A DNA stretch of 57,199 nucleotides from the NCBI GenBank assembly GCA_017617235.1, contig JAFZWQ010000002.1, forward strand, positions 1 to 57,199, written 5' to 3'. How positions within the stretch are numbered: the first letter of the stretch is position 1; the number at the start of each line of letters is the position of its first letter. A model generated the notes under the pieces. The model was not told the origin of the DNA. It was given only the letters and a program-made list of their open reading frames with translations, and searched no databases. Position numbers and translations under genes: made by a program. Origin of the DNA: Bacteroidaceae bacterium. Its GTDB lineage: Bacteria; Bacteroidota; Bacteroidia; Bacteroidales; Bacteroidaceae. Positions 43,736 through 52,517 of the stretch are shown in pieces.

Positions 43736-45862
43736 TCACTTCATTAGGACCTTGCGACCATTGACGATGTACAATCCCTTTCTGGGTTTGCCAACGATAC
43801 GACGCCCGGAAAGGTCGTAAATATCATCAGAAATGGATGACTGCGAGGCAATGGATTCAATAGCATTGGTTCCCTCCACCAACTGCAATTTTACTTCGTC
43901 CAGGAAGAAACGATTGGCTGTGCTGAAGGTAATTCTGACACTACCTGTACCAGTAACATTTGCTTTGAACTCGCCCCATTCGCCCTTAGGCAGGGTGATG
44001 TAAGTGGGAGCGACTGTACCGCCCTGTGCAGAGAGAACCATTTGGGTGTCATCTGCTATGGTATTCCATGCAGCAGCACGGAAAGAGAGAACAGCCTCGC
44101 CGTTTAGAACAATAGCAGGTGTTGTGGCACTTCCTGCCATACTGCTGATGCCAAACTTACCACATTCATCAGCACCCTTTCCTGCAGTTGCTTCCCAACC
44201 TTCATTATCATAGACAATAGTACCATTGCCAGCATTTCCACTCCAGATAGCATCATTTCCGCCACGTCCCATACATTGGTCGAAGGATTCATAGAAAATG
44301 ACGTCACCCTTGGCCACAGGAATATTCACCTGTGTGGTATCTTGTGGCAGCGGAGTATCAGCCACCTTAAAAATGAGACTGATTGTACCATCGCCATTCT
44401 TGACAATCTTCTTTACATCTATATTCTTGCTGGTCCCGCTGAGTGTCTTCAGCGATTCAATAGCGTTCTTTCCATTACCATAAAGATGGCTGGAACGGGC
44501 ATAGGAAGTAATTTTGGAACCGTCGGCAGTAAGTATGCAGGCGCGCTTCTTACTTTGCGTATTATTAACGATGTTCTGTTTCCAATAAGAGGAACTGTAT
44601 GCAATACGCGTAACAAGGACTCCATTGCCAAAACTTGAGGGATACCACGTTCCTGCCTGGCGGTTTTCGAAGATAAACGTCTCGGTACTGCTGTTGCGGA
44701 TAATATAGGCCGAACCTTCTGCAAGACCTAGTGGAGACTGCAGAGTGATAGTATCGGCGTTGCCAATCTCCTTCATATCCAACCATCCCAGGTAGCTCTT
44801 CTCATAGGCAGTATAGCCCATAGGAAAACGGCATTCCGAATTGACATAGGCACCAGCATCCATGATGGACCAATAACCAAAACCATCATCGTTACCATAA
44901 TTATAGTCCGTACAATAGAAATCGGGCAATCCCAGCGCATGACCAAATTCATGACAGAAAACGGACATGCCCATAAGACGATTGCCCAAGAGTTCATTAC
45001 CAATAAAGAAAGAGTTGAAATGAACGCCATCATAATTGCCACCATAACTGTCTTCAACATCGTCCCACTCGCAAGGCCAAAGGAGTTTGGAGTTAGCCGT
45101 TGATTCCTGTTCCGTAGCTTCACCTTTACCCGCATAAAGCATAGCAAGCAAAGGAACTCCCTTCTTGTGGTTACTGTCGCCAGCTGGTACTACATATTTC
45201 GAGAAATCAATTCCCAACTGTTCCTTGGCAGCCTTTGTAACATGCAAGGGGAGTTTATCTAGATTTTTGTCGTTTCCATAACTATCGTTGGTACCATAAT
45301 AGGCGGCAACTGTATCCAAAGTAACAATACCAACCACATCGAATGTAGGAACGAACTGACCACCGCTCTGGGCCTTGAAGTAGTCGCGAACAGAACCAGC
45401 CGTACCCGATTCATCGTGATAGCCCTCCTCGTTGTACATTCGAGTCATCTTAGCCACAGTGGTGCTGGCCTTGAACTTGGTATCCTTGAACTGAACCATT
45501 ACTACAGGAATAGTGAATTCGCCAATGCTTGGACAAGAGCCCATACTCATTTTACCCTTTTTACCAAGCCCATCGGTAGTGGAACTGGTAATGGCGCGAC
45601 GCGCAGCACGAGTCGCAATTCGCGACTGACGCATGGTTTCGAGCACCTCTTCCTCAGCTTTAACATATTTGTCGCCATCTATGGAATAGCATGTACCATC
45701 AGCAGCCTGAAACCAATGCATATGCTCATCACCAACACGCTGAACAAGCACTTGCGTTCCATCGGAAAGAGTTATGGTTGACCATAAGCCTGGTTTGGAA
45801 GGAACAGCCATTAAAATTGTTGCCATTAAGGTTAATGACAGGGATAAAATCAATCTTTTCAT
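43736..45862 (-). CDS. Secreted M6-family zinc metalloprotease with sorting tail
   Basis: The 708-residue protein has a signal peptide ('LILSLSLTLMATILMAV'), a propeptide-like region and an M6 catalytic domain. Its zinc motif is 'CHEFGHALGLPDFY' (His304, Glu305, His308). The C-terminal part (about 500-660) is beta-sandwich ('DVIFYESFDQCMG'), followed by the sorting-type tail 'IYDLSGRRIVGKPRKGLYI'. M6 peptidases (immune inhibitor A type) degrade host or dietary proteins outside the cell. It is a single gene, divergent from iorA, with a -7 box 25-32 nt upstream. Confidence 0.92.
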   Translation of the reverse strand: MKRLILSLSLTLMATILMAVPSKPGLWSTITLSDGTQVLVQRVGDEHMHWFQAADGTCYSIDGDKYVKAEEEVLETMRQSRIATRAARRAITSSTTDGLGKKGKMSMGSCPSIGEFTIPVVMVQFKDTKFKASTTVAKMTRMYNEEGYHDESGTAGSVRDYFKAQSGGQFVPTFDVVGIVTLDTVAAYYGTNDSYGNDKNLDKLPLHVTKAAKEQLGIDFSKYVVPAGDSNHKKGVPLLAMLYAGKGEATEQESTANSKLLWPCEWDDVEDSYGGNYDGVHFNSFFIGNELLGNRLMGMSVFCHEFGHALGLPDFYCTDYNYGNDDGFGYWSIMDAGAYVNSECRFPMGYTAYEKSYLGWLDMKEIGNADTITLQSPLGLAEGSAYIIRNSSTETFIFENRQAGTWYPSSFGNGVLVTRIAYSSSYWKQNIVNNTQSKKRACILTADGSKITSYARSSHLYGNGKNAIESLKTLSGTSKNIDVKKIVKNGDGTISLIFKVADTPLPQDTTQVNIPVAKGDVIFYESFDQCMGRGGNDAIWSGNAGNGTIVYDNEGWEATAGKGADECGKFGISSMAGSATTPAIVLNGEAVLSFRAAAWNTIADDTQMVLSAQGGTVAPTYITLPKGEWGEFKANVTGTGSVRITFSTANRFFLDEVKLQLVEGTNAIESIASQSSISDDIYDLSGRRIVGKPRKGLYIVNGRKVLMK

Positions 45863-45885
45863 TACATTTTTCTTATAAGCGGCTG

Positions 45886-45893
45886 CAAAGATA
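45886..45893 (-). promoter_or_regulatory. Probable -7 box of the M6 protease gene
   Basis: TATCTTTG reads on the minus strand about 24 nt before the start codon at 45862. No TTTG lies at the expected spacing. The gap 45863-46069 otherwise holds only the divergent iorA promoter. Confidence 0.5.
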
Positions 45894-45998
45894 GTGCAAA
45901 TTTTCGATTAAGTGAAGAGAATACAAATAATATTTGCATTCTTTAACGTAAGAAATTTAACTAAATCGAGCGAAAACGTAAATTTTGAAGCCTTGGAA

Positions 45999-46030
45999 TT
46001 TGGTATTGCACACGATTTACACTATCTTTG
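45999..46030 (+). promoter_or_regulatory. Bacteroidota-type promoter of the aromatic-acid module (iorA)
   Basis: TTTG (45999-46002) is followed after exactly 20 nt by TATCTTTG (46023-46030). This matches the consensus and lies 39 nt before the iorA start. Confidence 0.8.
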
Positions 46031-46069
46031 TCAGTCAAAATGGCAAAAAAATCAAAATAAACAAAAATA

Positions 46070-47716
46070 ATGACTGAGAAACGACTATTATTGGGCGACG
46101 AAGCCATAGCGTTGGGAGCACTTCACGCAGGACTTTCTGGCGTGTATGCCTATCCTGGCACTCCCTCAACGGAAATCACAGAATTCATTCAAGGTAGCCC
46201 TCTGGCCAAGGAGCGTAACGTTCATAGCCGCTGGTGTACCAACGAGAAGACGGCTATGGAAGCCGCTCTGGGTATGTCCTTCATGGGCAAGCGTGCTTTG
46301 GTTTGTATGAAGCACGTAGGTTTGAACGTTTGTGCCGACCCCTTCGTGAACAGCGGTATGACGGGTGTAAACGGTGGTGTTGTGGTACTCGTTGCCGATG
46401 ACCCCTCTATGCACTCTTCTCAGGATGAGCAGGACAGCCGTTTCTACGGTAAGTTCGCTTTGATTCCCACGTTCGAGCCCTCGAACCAGCAGGAGGCCTA
46501 TGATATGATGGAGGCTGCCTTCGATTATTCCGAGCAGCAGTGTCTGCCCGTCCTGATGCGTGTCACCACCCGTATGGCACACTCCCGTGCTGTGGTACAG
46601 GTAAAGGAAGAGGCTCGTCCTGAGAACGAGATGAACTACAATGCCGTTGCTGCTAACTGGGTTCTCCTGCCCGCCAATGCCCGTAAACGTAACGATAAGG
46701 TTACTGCTCAGCAGGCACAATTGGAAGAGGATGCAGCTAAATCAAAGTTCAATAGCCTCACCCTTAACGGGAAGGCTCCCTTAGGAATCATCGCCTCTGG
46801 TATAGCATACAATTATGTTCAGGAAACGCTTAATACTCTTCCCCTCGGGGAGGCAGGGAAGGGGGTTCCTGTTTTGAAGATTTCCCAATATCCTTTGCCC
46901 AAGCGCCTGGTACGCCAACTGTTGGACAGCTGCGAGAAGGTGATGATTGTAGAAGAGGGTCAGCCCTTCATCGAGGAGCAGGTTCGTGGTGTCTTCGAGA
47001 GCCAGAATATCCTGGGTCGTCTCACTGGCGAACTTCCTCGCACAGGTGAATTAACTCCCGACTGCGTAAAAAAGGCGCTTTCCGAATACTCCAATTATTC
47101 TGAGAATTCAGAGTACTCAGAAATTCCTGCCTTAGTGGCTGCTCGTCCTCCCCAGCTCTGTCAAGGTTGCGGTCACCGCGATGTATATACCGCATTGAAC
47201 GAAGTGCTGAAGGAGTACGAGAATCCTCGTGTCTTTGGTGATATCGGTTGCTACACACTTGGCTTCCTGCCCCCATACCGTGCTATTCATTCTTGCGTGG
47301 ATATGGGTGCCAGCATCACAATGGCCAAGGGAGCTTCTGATGCAGGTCAGTGGCCAGCTGTTGCTATCATTGGCGACTCTACCTTCACCCACAGCGGTAT
47401 GACCGGTCTCTTGGATGCTGTCAACGAGAAGGCAAACATTACTGTTATCATCTCTGACAACCTCACTACCGCTATGACGGGTGGTCAGGATAGCGCCGGT
47501 ACCAACAAGTTCGAGGCCATCTGCCTGGGTCTTGGTGTAGAGCCCGAGCATCTGCATGTGGTAGTTCCCCTGCCCAAGAATATGCCCGAGATTACACGCA
47601 TCATCCGCGAAGAAATCAACTACAAGGGCGTTTCTGTCATCATCCCTCAGCGCGAATGCATCCAGACCTTCAAACGTCACGCTAAAGAGAAGAAGGCTGC
47701 TGCCAATTCGAAATAA
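46070..47716 (+). CDS. iorA: Indolepyruvate ferredoxin oxidoreductase, alpha subunit (IorA), lacking the ferredoxin domain
   Basis: IorA is the TPP-binding subunit that interconverts arylpyruvates and arylacetyl-CoA with ferredoxin. The 548-residue protein has the pyrimidine-binding N-terminus ('GLSGVYAYPGTPSTEITEF'), 'RPPQLCQGCGHRDVY' (Cys364, Cys367) and the TPP region 'IIGDSTFTHSGMTGLLDAV'. Archaeal IorA carries a C-terminal ferredoxin domain with two 4Fe-4S clusters; here the protein ends at 'RHAKEKKAAANSK' with no cysteine cluster. Two low-complexity segments, 'LPLGEAGKGV' (about 257-266) and 'SEYSNYSENSEYSE' (about 338-351), are encoded by microrepeats and keep the frame. It is the first gene of the module, with its own promoter. 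Confidence 0.92.
   Translation: MTEKRLLLGDEAIALGALHAGLSGVYAYPGTPSTEITEFIQGSPLAKERNVHSRWCTNEKTAMEAALGMSFMGKRALVCMKHVGLNVCADPFVNSGMTGVNGGVVVLVADDPSMHSSQDEQDSRFYGKFALIPTFEPSNQQEAYDMMEAAFDYSEQQCLPVLMRVTTRMAHSRAVVQVKEEARPENEMNYNAVAANWVLLPANARKRNDKVTAQQAQLEEDAAKSKFNSLTLNGKAPLGIIASGIAYNYVQETLNTLPLGEAGKGVPVLKISQYPLPKRLVRQLLDSCEKVMIVEEGQPFIEEQVRGVFESQNILGRLTGELPRTGELTPDCVKKALSEYSNYSENSEYSEIPALVAARPPQLCQGCGHRDVYTALNEVLKEYENPRVFGDIGCYTLGFLPPYRAIHSCVDMGASITMAKGASDAGQWPAVAIIGDSTFTHSGMTGLLDAVNEKANITVIISDNLTTAMTGGQDSAGTNKFEAICLGLGVEPEHLHVVVPLPKNMPEITRIIREEINYKGVSVIIPQRECIQTFKRHAKEKKAAANSK
46837..46870. repeat. GC-rich microrepeat inserted in frame in iorA
   Basis: The element CTTCCCCTCGGGGAGG plus GGGAAGGGGGT is related to the inverted pair at 12796-12922. 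It encodes 'LPLGEAGKGV' in a likely surface loop between domains of IorA. Confidence 0.7.
47081..47125. repeat. GAATACTCC-type microrepeat in frame in iorA
   Basis: Diverged units of TCCGAATACTCC / TATTCTGAG / TACTCAGAA encode the low-complexity stretch 'SEYSNYSENSEYSE', just before the 'RPPQLCQGCGH' domain. Confidence 0.6.
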
Positions 47717-47749
47717 CGAAATATCGTCATAACGTAATAACGAAGAATA
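47709..47749. repeat. AACG-type spacer microrepeat, iorA-iorB junction
   Basis: The spacer holds GAAATATCG and ATAACGTAATAACGAA. Almost the same sequence occurs at 55176-55214, and a related one at 48324-48371, all between genes of the aromatic-acid module. Confidence 0.7.
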
Positions 47750-48322
47750 ATGAAGACCGATATAATTCTATGTGGTGTGGGGGGCCAAGGAATCCTCTCA
47801 ATCGCTACAATCATTGGCGAAGCAGCCATGAACGAGAACCTATATATCAAGCAGGCCGAGGTGCACGGAATGTCTCAGCGAGGCGGCGACGTTCAGTCGA
47901 ACTTGCGCATCTCCAGCAACCCAATTGCCAGCGACCTGATTGCCAAAGGCGGAGCTGATGTCATCATTTCTATGGAGCCAATGGAAGCTCTTCGCTACCT
48001 GCCTTACTTGAATAAAGAAGGTTGGGTTATTACCTCAAGCACTCCTTTTATCAATATACCGAATTATCCTGAGTTAGAGGGTATTAAGAAAGAGCTCAAT
48101 AAACTTCCTCACGTCATTACTATCGACATAGAGCAACTGGCAAAGGAAAACCAAATACCCCGTTCAGCCAACGTCATTCTGCTGGGTGCAGCTCAAAAGG
48201 CTCTTGGTCTCGATTACGCTACGTTGGAGAATGCCATCCGCCGCGTCTTCGGTCGCAAAGGCGATGCCGTAGTAGAAGCCAACATCAAAGCTCTGGCATT
48301 AGGCCGCGAGGCACAGAAATAA
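47750..48322 (+). CDS. iorB: Indolepyruvate ferredoxin oxidoreductase, beta subunit (IorB)
   Basis: The 190-residue protein is the gamma-type subunit of 2-oxoacid:ferredoxin oxidoreductases. It opens with 'DIILCGVGGQGILSIATIIG' and has 'EVHGMSQRGGDVQSNLR', both diagnostic. It pairs with IorA, 33 nt upstream. The spacer between them is a microrepeat also seen before the aminotransferase and ACT genes. Confidence 0.94.
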   Translation: MKTDIILCGVGGQGILSIATIIGEAAMNENLYIKQAEVHGMSQRGGDVQSNLRISSNPIASDLIAKGGADVIISMEPMEALRYLPYLNKEGWVITSSTPFINIPNYPELEGIKKELNKLPHVITIDIEQLAKENQIPRSANVILLGAAQKALGLDYATLENAIRRVFGRKGDAVVEANIKALALGREAQK

Positions 48323-48323
48323 A

Positions 48324-48371
48324 GTCGTTATAACGTCATAACGAAATGTCGAAATAACGAAATATCGTAAA
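48324..48371. repeat. AACG-type spacer microrepeat, iorB-aminotransferase junction
   Basis: Diverged units of the type ATAACGTCATAACGAA, followed by GAAATAACGAAATATCG, fill the spacer between iorB and the aminotransferase gene. Confidence 0.65.
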
Positions 48372-48374
48372 AGA

Positions 48375-49682
48375 ATGGAAGCAACTCCTATAAAGAAAGA
48401 GATTGTGGATGGACTGATCGCCAAGATGGGCATTCAGGATTTTGCTAAGGCAACCATCCGCGAGGTGAAGCAGGTGGCTGCAATGGCCGAGAAAGAATCA
48501 GGCGTTGAGTTTATTAAGATGGAGATGGGAATTCCCGGATTACCTGCCGCTGAGGTGGGTGTAAAGGCGCAGATTAAGGCGCTGCAAGACGGTATTGCCC
48601 ACTCTTACCCCGATATTCAGGGTTACCCCGAGCTGAAGAAGCAGGCATCACGCTTTGTGAAGGCATTCATTGGTGTGGACATAGCTGCTGAGGGTTGTGT
48701 GCCTGTTACAGGCAGTATGCAGGGAACATTTGCTTCGTTCCTGACCTGTTCACAGGCCTGCAAGCAGAAGGATACGGTGCTGTTCATCGACCCGGGCTTC
48801 CCCGTTCAGAAGATGCAGCTGCAGGTACAGGGCGTGAAGTACGAGACGTTCGATGTCTATGACTTTCGTGGCGATAAGCTGCGTGCCAAACTGGAGAGTT
48901 ACCTCCGTAAGGGCAACATCTGCGCCATCGTCTATTCCAACCCCAACAACCCATCGTGGGTCTGTCTGACGGAGAGTGAGCTCCAGACGATTGGCGAGCT
49001 GGCCACTCAGTACGATACCATCATCATGGAAGACCTTGCATACTTTGCTATGGACTTCCGTCAGGATTTGAGTGTTCCGTTCGAGGCTCCCTATCAGCCA
49101 ACCGTTGCCCGCTATACTGATAATTATATGCTGCTGATCAGCGGATCAAAGGCATTCAGCTATGCCGGTGAGCGAATCGGAGTGGTGTGCATCAGCGATA
49201 AGCTGTTCCACCGTCATTACGACGATCTGGCTGCCCGCTACGAGGGTCTGCCCTTCGGATTGGTATTCAGCACGCGTATGCTCTATGCCCTCAGCAGCGG
49301 CACCAGTCATTCTGCCCAGTATGCGCTGGCCGAGATGTTCCGTGCTGCCTGTGATGGCGAATACCGTTTCCGCGATGATATAAAAGTCTATGGCGAGCGT
49401 GCCAAGAAACTGAAGGATATCTTCTGCAAACACGGCTTCTATATTGTATATGATAAAGACGGTGACCAACCCGTTGCTGACGGCTTCTATTTCACCATCG
49501 GTTATCCAGGTATGACCAGCGGACAATTGGCTCAAGAACTGATGTACTATGGAGTGAGTGCCATTTGCCTGATTACCACAGGCTCACATCAGGAAGGACT
49601 GCGCGTGTGCACTTCGTTCATCGAAGACCATCAGTATGAGCAGCTGGAAGAGAGAATGGCAATCTTTGAAAAGAATAACTAA
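48375..49682 (+). CDS. PLP-dependent aminotransferase, class I/II
   Basis: The 435-residue protein has 'PVTGSMQGTFASFL', 'IVYSNPNNPSWVCL', 'IIMEDLAYFAMDF' and the PLP lysine in 'SGSKAFSYAGERIG'. Position between IorAB and the rest of the module suggests that it interconverts aromatic amino acids and arylpyruvates; the amino donor is not known. It could also act in either direction of the pathway. It is preceded by a microrepeat spacer. Confidence 0.88.
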   Translation: MEATPIKKEIVDGLIAKMGIQDFAKATIREVKQVAAMAEKESGVEFIKMEMGIPGLPAAEVGVKAQIKALQDGIAHSYPDIQGYPELKKQASRFVKAFIGVDIAAEGCVPVTGSMQGTFASFLTCSQACKQKDTVLFIDPGFPVQKMQLQVQGVKYETFDVYDFRGDKLRAKLESYLRKGNICAIVYSNPNNPSWVCLTESELQTIGELATQYDTIIMEDLAYFAMDFRQDLSVPFEAPYQPTVARYTDNYMLLISGSKAFSYAGERIGVVCISDKLFHRHYDDLAARYEGLPFGLVFSTRMLYALSSGTSHSAQYALAEMFRAACDGEYRFRDDIKVYGERAKKLKDIFCKHGFYIVYDKDGDQPVADGFYFTIGYPGMTSGQLAQELMYYGVSAICLITTGSHQEGLRVCTSFIEDHQYEQLEERMAIFEKNN

Positions 49683-49724
49683 TAAGGCTCATAGGGCCCA
49701 TTATTAATTTATTAACTAACAACA

Positions 49725-50870
49725 ATGAAACAAAAAACAATTTTCGCGAAAGCGACGCTGGCAGTGGCGTTAGCCATTTTCAGCAGCACAGCGGCCATGG
49801 GACAAAGGCCACGGGTTGACGACGGAACGTCGGGAGTGAGCGACTCTACCGCCACCAAAAGTAAAGGTAAAAAGGTTTTAGAAACACTTGCAGATCACAT
49901 CCAACTACATGGATATGCACAAGGCGGTTACTGTTACACCAACCGCAGTAACACCAACACAAACTCCTTCGAACTTAAACGAGTTCTTTTCTGGGCAAAC
50001 GCCCAAATCACCGACCGTTGGTCGTTCCTATTCATGCACGACTTCTCGAGTGTCGTTCAGGAATTCTACACAGACTATCGCATTACCAAGAACAAGGCCC
50101 TAACCGTCAGGGTAGGACAATTCAAGAATGGTCTGTCACTCGAAAATCCCCTCTCCCCCACTTCTATGGAAGCCATCGACGTCTATTCGGAAGGCGTAAC
50201 TTTCCTTTCTGGTTGCGGCAGCGACCCCCTGATGGGTGTACAATATGGTCGTGACCTGGGTTTGGCCCTGTTTGGCGAAACCAATGATGCCAAACTACGT
50301 TACGAGCTGCAGGTGATGAACGGACAAGGCATCAACAAGAAAGACGGGAACAATTTCAAAGATATTATTGGAAGAATAGAATACCGCCCCGTAAAAGGAT
50401 TGAACCTTGTGGCTACCGGCCAGATAGGCCGTGGGCACTCGGTTGCTGACCCCATTGCAGGAACAGGAACGGGCGGTTCAGTATATAACCCCACTATCAA
50501 TAAGGGCGACGATTATAAGCGCAACCGCTGGACAGCGGGATTTGACTATAAATGTAAGAAAATCAAGTTGCACGGCGAATATCTGGAAGGCTATGATGGC
50601 AACGTTACCAGTCGCGGAGGATATCTGACAGGCTCCGTACCCCTGGGGCGCCCGGATTTGGAGTTCGTGGGTTCGTATGACTATTTCAACTTCAACACCA
50701 CACTCGGCTACGATCAGCACAAGGCCATTGCCGGCATTCAGTACTGGTTCTACCAAAAGTGTCGCGTGCAGTTGCAATATGTCTATAAGAGTGCCTACAC
50801 AGCTGGTGGTGTATTTGTGCGCGACAACAGTCACGCCATCATGTGTCAGTTGCAAGTACGCTTCAATTAA
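49725..50870 (+). CDS. Outer-membrane porin-like protein (phosphate-selective porin O/P-like)
   Basis: The 381-residue protein has a signal peptide ('ALAIFSSTAAMGQ') and strands typical of 16-strand porins ('IQLHGYAQGGYCY', 'FSFLFMHDFSSVVQ' type alternation, 'YRPVKGLNLVATGQIG'). It ends in a terminal aromatic-Asn ('MCQLQVRFN'). It likely lets small anions through the outer membrane. The setting suggests an aromatic acid as cargo, which is inference. It lies 42 nt after the aminotransferase gene. Confidence 0.75.
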   Translation: MKQKTIFAKATLAVALAIFSSTAAMGQRPRVDDGTSGVSDSTATKSKGKKVLETLADHIQLHGYAQGGYCYTNRSNTNTNSFELKRVLFWANAQITDRWSFLFMHDFSSVVQEFYTDYRITKNKALTVRVGQFKNGLSLENPLSPTSMEAIDVYSEGVTFLSGCGSDPLMGVQYGRDLGLALFGETNDAKLRYELQVMNGQGINKKDGNNFKDIIGRIEYRPVKGLNLVATGQIGRGHSVADPIAGTGTGGSVYNPTINKGDDYKRNRWTAGFDYKCKKIKLHGEYLEGYDGNVTSRGGYLTGSVPLGRPDLEFVGSYDYFNFNTTLGYDQHKAIAGIQYWFYQKCRVQLQYVYKSAYTAGGVFVRDNSHAIMCQLQVRFN

Positions 50871-50912
50871 CTGGGGGCATTAATCAGAATTCCTAATTCG
50901 TAATTATACATC

Positions 50913-52439
50913 ATGTTTCTAAAAGTTATATTAACCATTATCTTTCTGGTCGTAATGGTTGGTGTGGGAGTGTACTCCCGTAAGCAGGCCAGTAGTGTAG
51001 AAGGTTTTGTACTGGGCGGACGTGCCGTAGGTCCTTGGTTGACGGCTTTCGCCTTTGGAACCAGTTATTTCTCTGCCGTAGTATTTGTGGGTTATGCCGG
51101 TCAGTTTGGTTGGAAGTATGGTCTTTCTAGCGCTTGGATTGGTATCGGCAATGCCATCATAGGTTCGCTCTTAGCATGGATTATCTTAGGTAGGCGTACC
51201 AAATTAATGACCCAGCACATAGAGAGTCGCACCATGCCCGATTTCTTCGGAACCCGCTTCAGCGATCAGGGTTTGCGTGTAGCAGCTTCCATCATCGCCT
51301 TCGTGTTCCTGATTCCCTATACAGCCGGTGTGTATAGCGGTATCTCGCGTCTCTTCGAGATGGGCTTCGATATCCCCTATGAATACTGTGTGATTATCAT
51401 GTCCATACTGACGGCTGTCTATGTGATTATTGGCGGCTACAAGGCAACTGCCATGAACGACTTCATTCAGGGCATCATCATGCTCTTCGGTATCGTTGCT
51501 GTCATCATTGCCGTGCTGAATGCACAAGGCGGCCTAACAACAGCCGTCGAGAAACTGGCTGCCATTTCCTCTGATGCTAATCCTGCCGTGAACGGTGGCT
51601 TTGCCTCGTGGTTCGGTCCTGATCCTTGGGGATTGCTGGGTGTGGTTATCCTGACCTCTCTGGGTACCATGGGATTGCCTCAGATGGTAGGTAAATTCTA
51701 CAGTATTACCGATGAAAGCGCCATCAAGCGCGGTACCGTCATCAGCACTATCTTCGCCTTTATCGTGGCAGGCGGTTGCTACTTCCTGGGTGGTTTCGGT
51801 CGTCTGTATGAACCCGTCATCAACGAGGCAACCGGCAAGATAGCCTTCGACTCTATTGTACCTGCTATGCTCATCACATTGCCCGATATCCTTATCGCCC
51901 TGGTGGTACTGCTGGTGCTGAGTGCTTCTATGTCGACATTGGCATCTTTGGTGCTGACCTCCAGTTCAACCATGACCCTCGACCTGATCTATCGCGATAA
52001 GAAATCCCTGCCCGGTGAGGTGGAAGAAGGAACCATCGACGATATCGTGGCCGAGAAGATAGAGCGTCGTAAGGTAGTGGTAATGCGTGTGCTGATAGTA
52101 TTCTTCATCGTCATCTCCCTGTTGATAGCCCTGAATCCGCCCACCTTCATTGCCCAACTGATGGGTATCTCTTGGGGTGCTTTGGCTGGTGCCTTCCTGG
52201 CTCCCTTCATGTTGGGTCTCTACTGGCGTGGTGTTACCCCCATTTCCGTATGGGCATGCTTCATCTGGGGCGTAGGCCTTACCGTTGTGAACATGCTGTT
52301 GGGCAACCCCATCAATCCCATCAACTGTGGTGCCATTGCCATGCTGGGAGGATTCCCCGTGGTGCTGCTGGTTAGCCTGTTCACCAAGAAACTACCTGCT
52401 GCCGATGTAAGCCGTATGTTCGAGTGCTATAAGAAATAA
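50913..52439 (+). CDS. Sodium:solute symporter (SSS family)
   Basis: The 508-residue protein is hydrophobic with about 13 membrane helices. It begins with 'VILTIIFLVVMVGVGVYSRK' and has 'FVLGGRAVGPWLTAFAFGTS' with the SSS signature glycine and serine pattern, and 'YVIIGGYKATAMNDFIQGII'. It imports a solute with sodium. The solute is not shown by sequence; the neighbours suggest a carboxylate such as an arylacetate. It lies 42 nt after the porin gene. Confidence 0.9.
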   Translation: MFLKVILTIIFLVVMVGVGVYSRKQASSVEGFVLGGRAVGPWLTAFAFGTSYFSAVVFVGYAGQFGWKYGLSSAWIGIGNAIIGSLLAWIILGRRTKLMTQHIESRTMPDFFGTRFSDQGLRVAASIIAFVFLIPYTAGVYSGISRLFEMGFDIPYEYCVIIMSILTAVYVIIGGYKATAMNDFIQGIIMLFGIVAVIIAVLNAQGGLTTAVEKLAAISSDANPAVNGGFASWFGPDPWGLLGVVILTSLGTMGLPQMVGKFYSITDESAIKRGTVISTIFAFIVAGGCYFLGGFGRLYEPVINEATGKIAFDSIVPAMLITLPDILIALVVLLVLSASMSTLASLVLTSSSTMTLDLIYRDKKSLPGEVEEGTIDDIVAEKIERRKVVVMRVLIVFFIVISLLIALNPPTFIAQLMGISWGALAGAFLAPFMLGLYWRGVTPISVWACFIWGVGLTVVNMLLGNPINPINCGAIAMLGGFPVVLLVSLFTKKLPAADVSRMFECYKK

Positions 52440-52453
52440 TGTAAACCAAATTG

Positions 52454-52485
52454 TTTGTCCAAACGCAGATTTTGTTGTACTTTTG
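52454..52485 (+). promoter_or_regulatory. Bacteroidota-type promoter before the first phenylacetate-CoA ligase gene
   Basis: TTTG (52454-52457) is followed after 20 nt by TACTTTTG (52478-52485), matching the consensus. It lies between the symporter stop and the ligase start, so the ligase-ACT part can be expressed separately from iorA. It argues for the ligase start at 52518 over 52455. Confidence 0.75.
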
Positions 52486-52517
52486 CATGGGACAAAACCT
52501 TAAACAATAGAAAAAAC

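Noticed and set aside
45863-46069. Riboswitch or T-box ahead of the aromatic-acid module
   Set aside because: The iorA promoter lies so close to the start codon that only about 30 nt of leader remain, too short for such an element.
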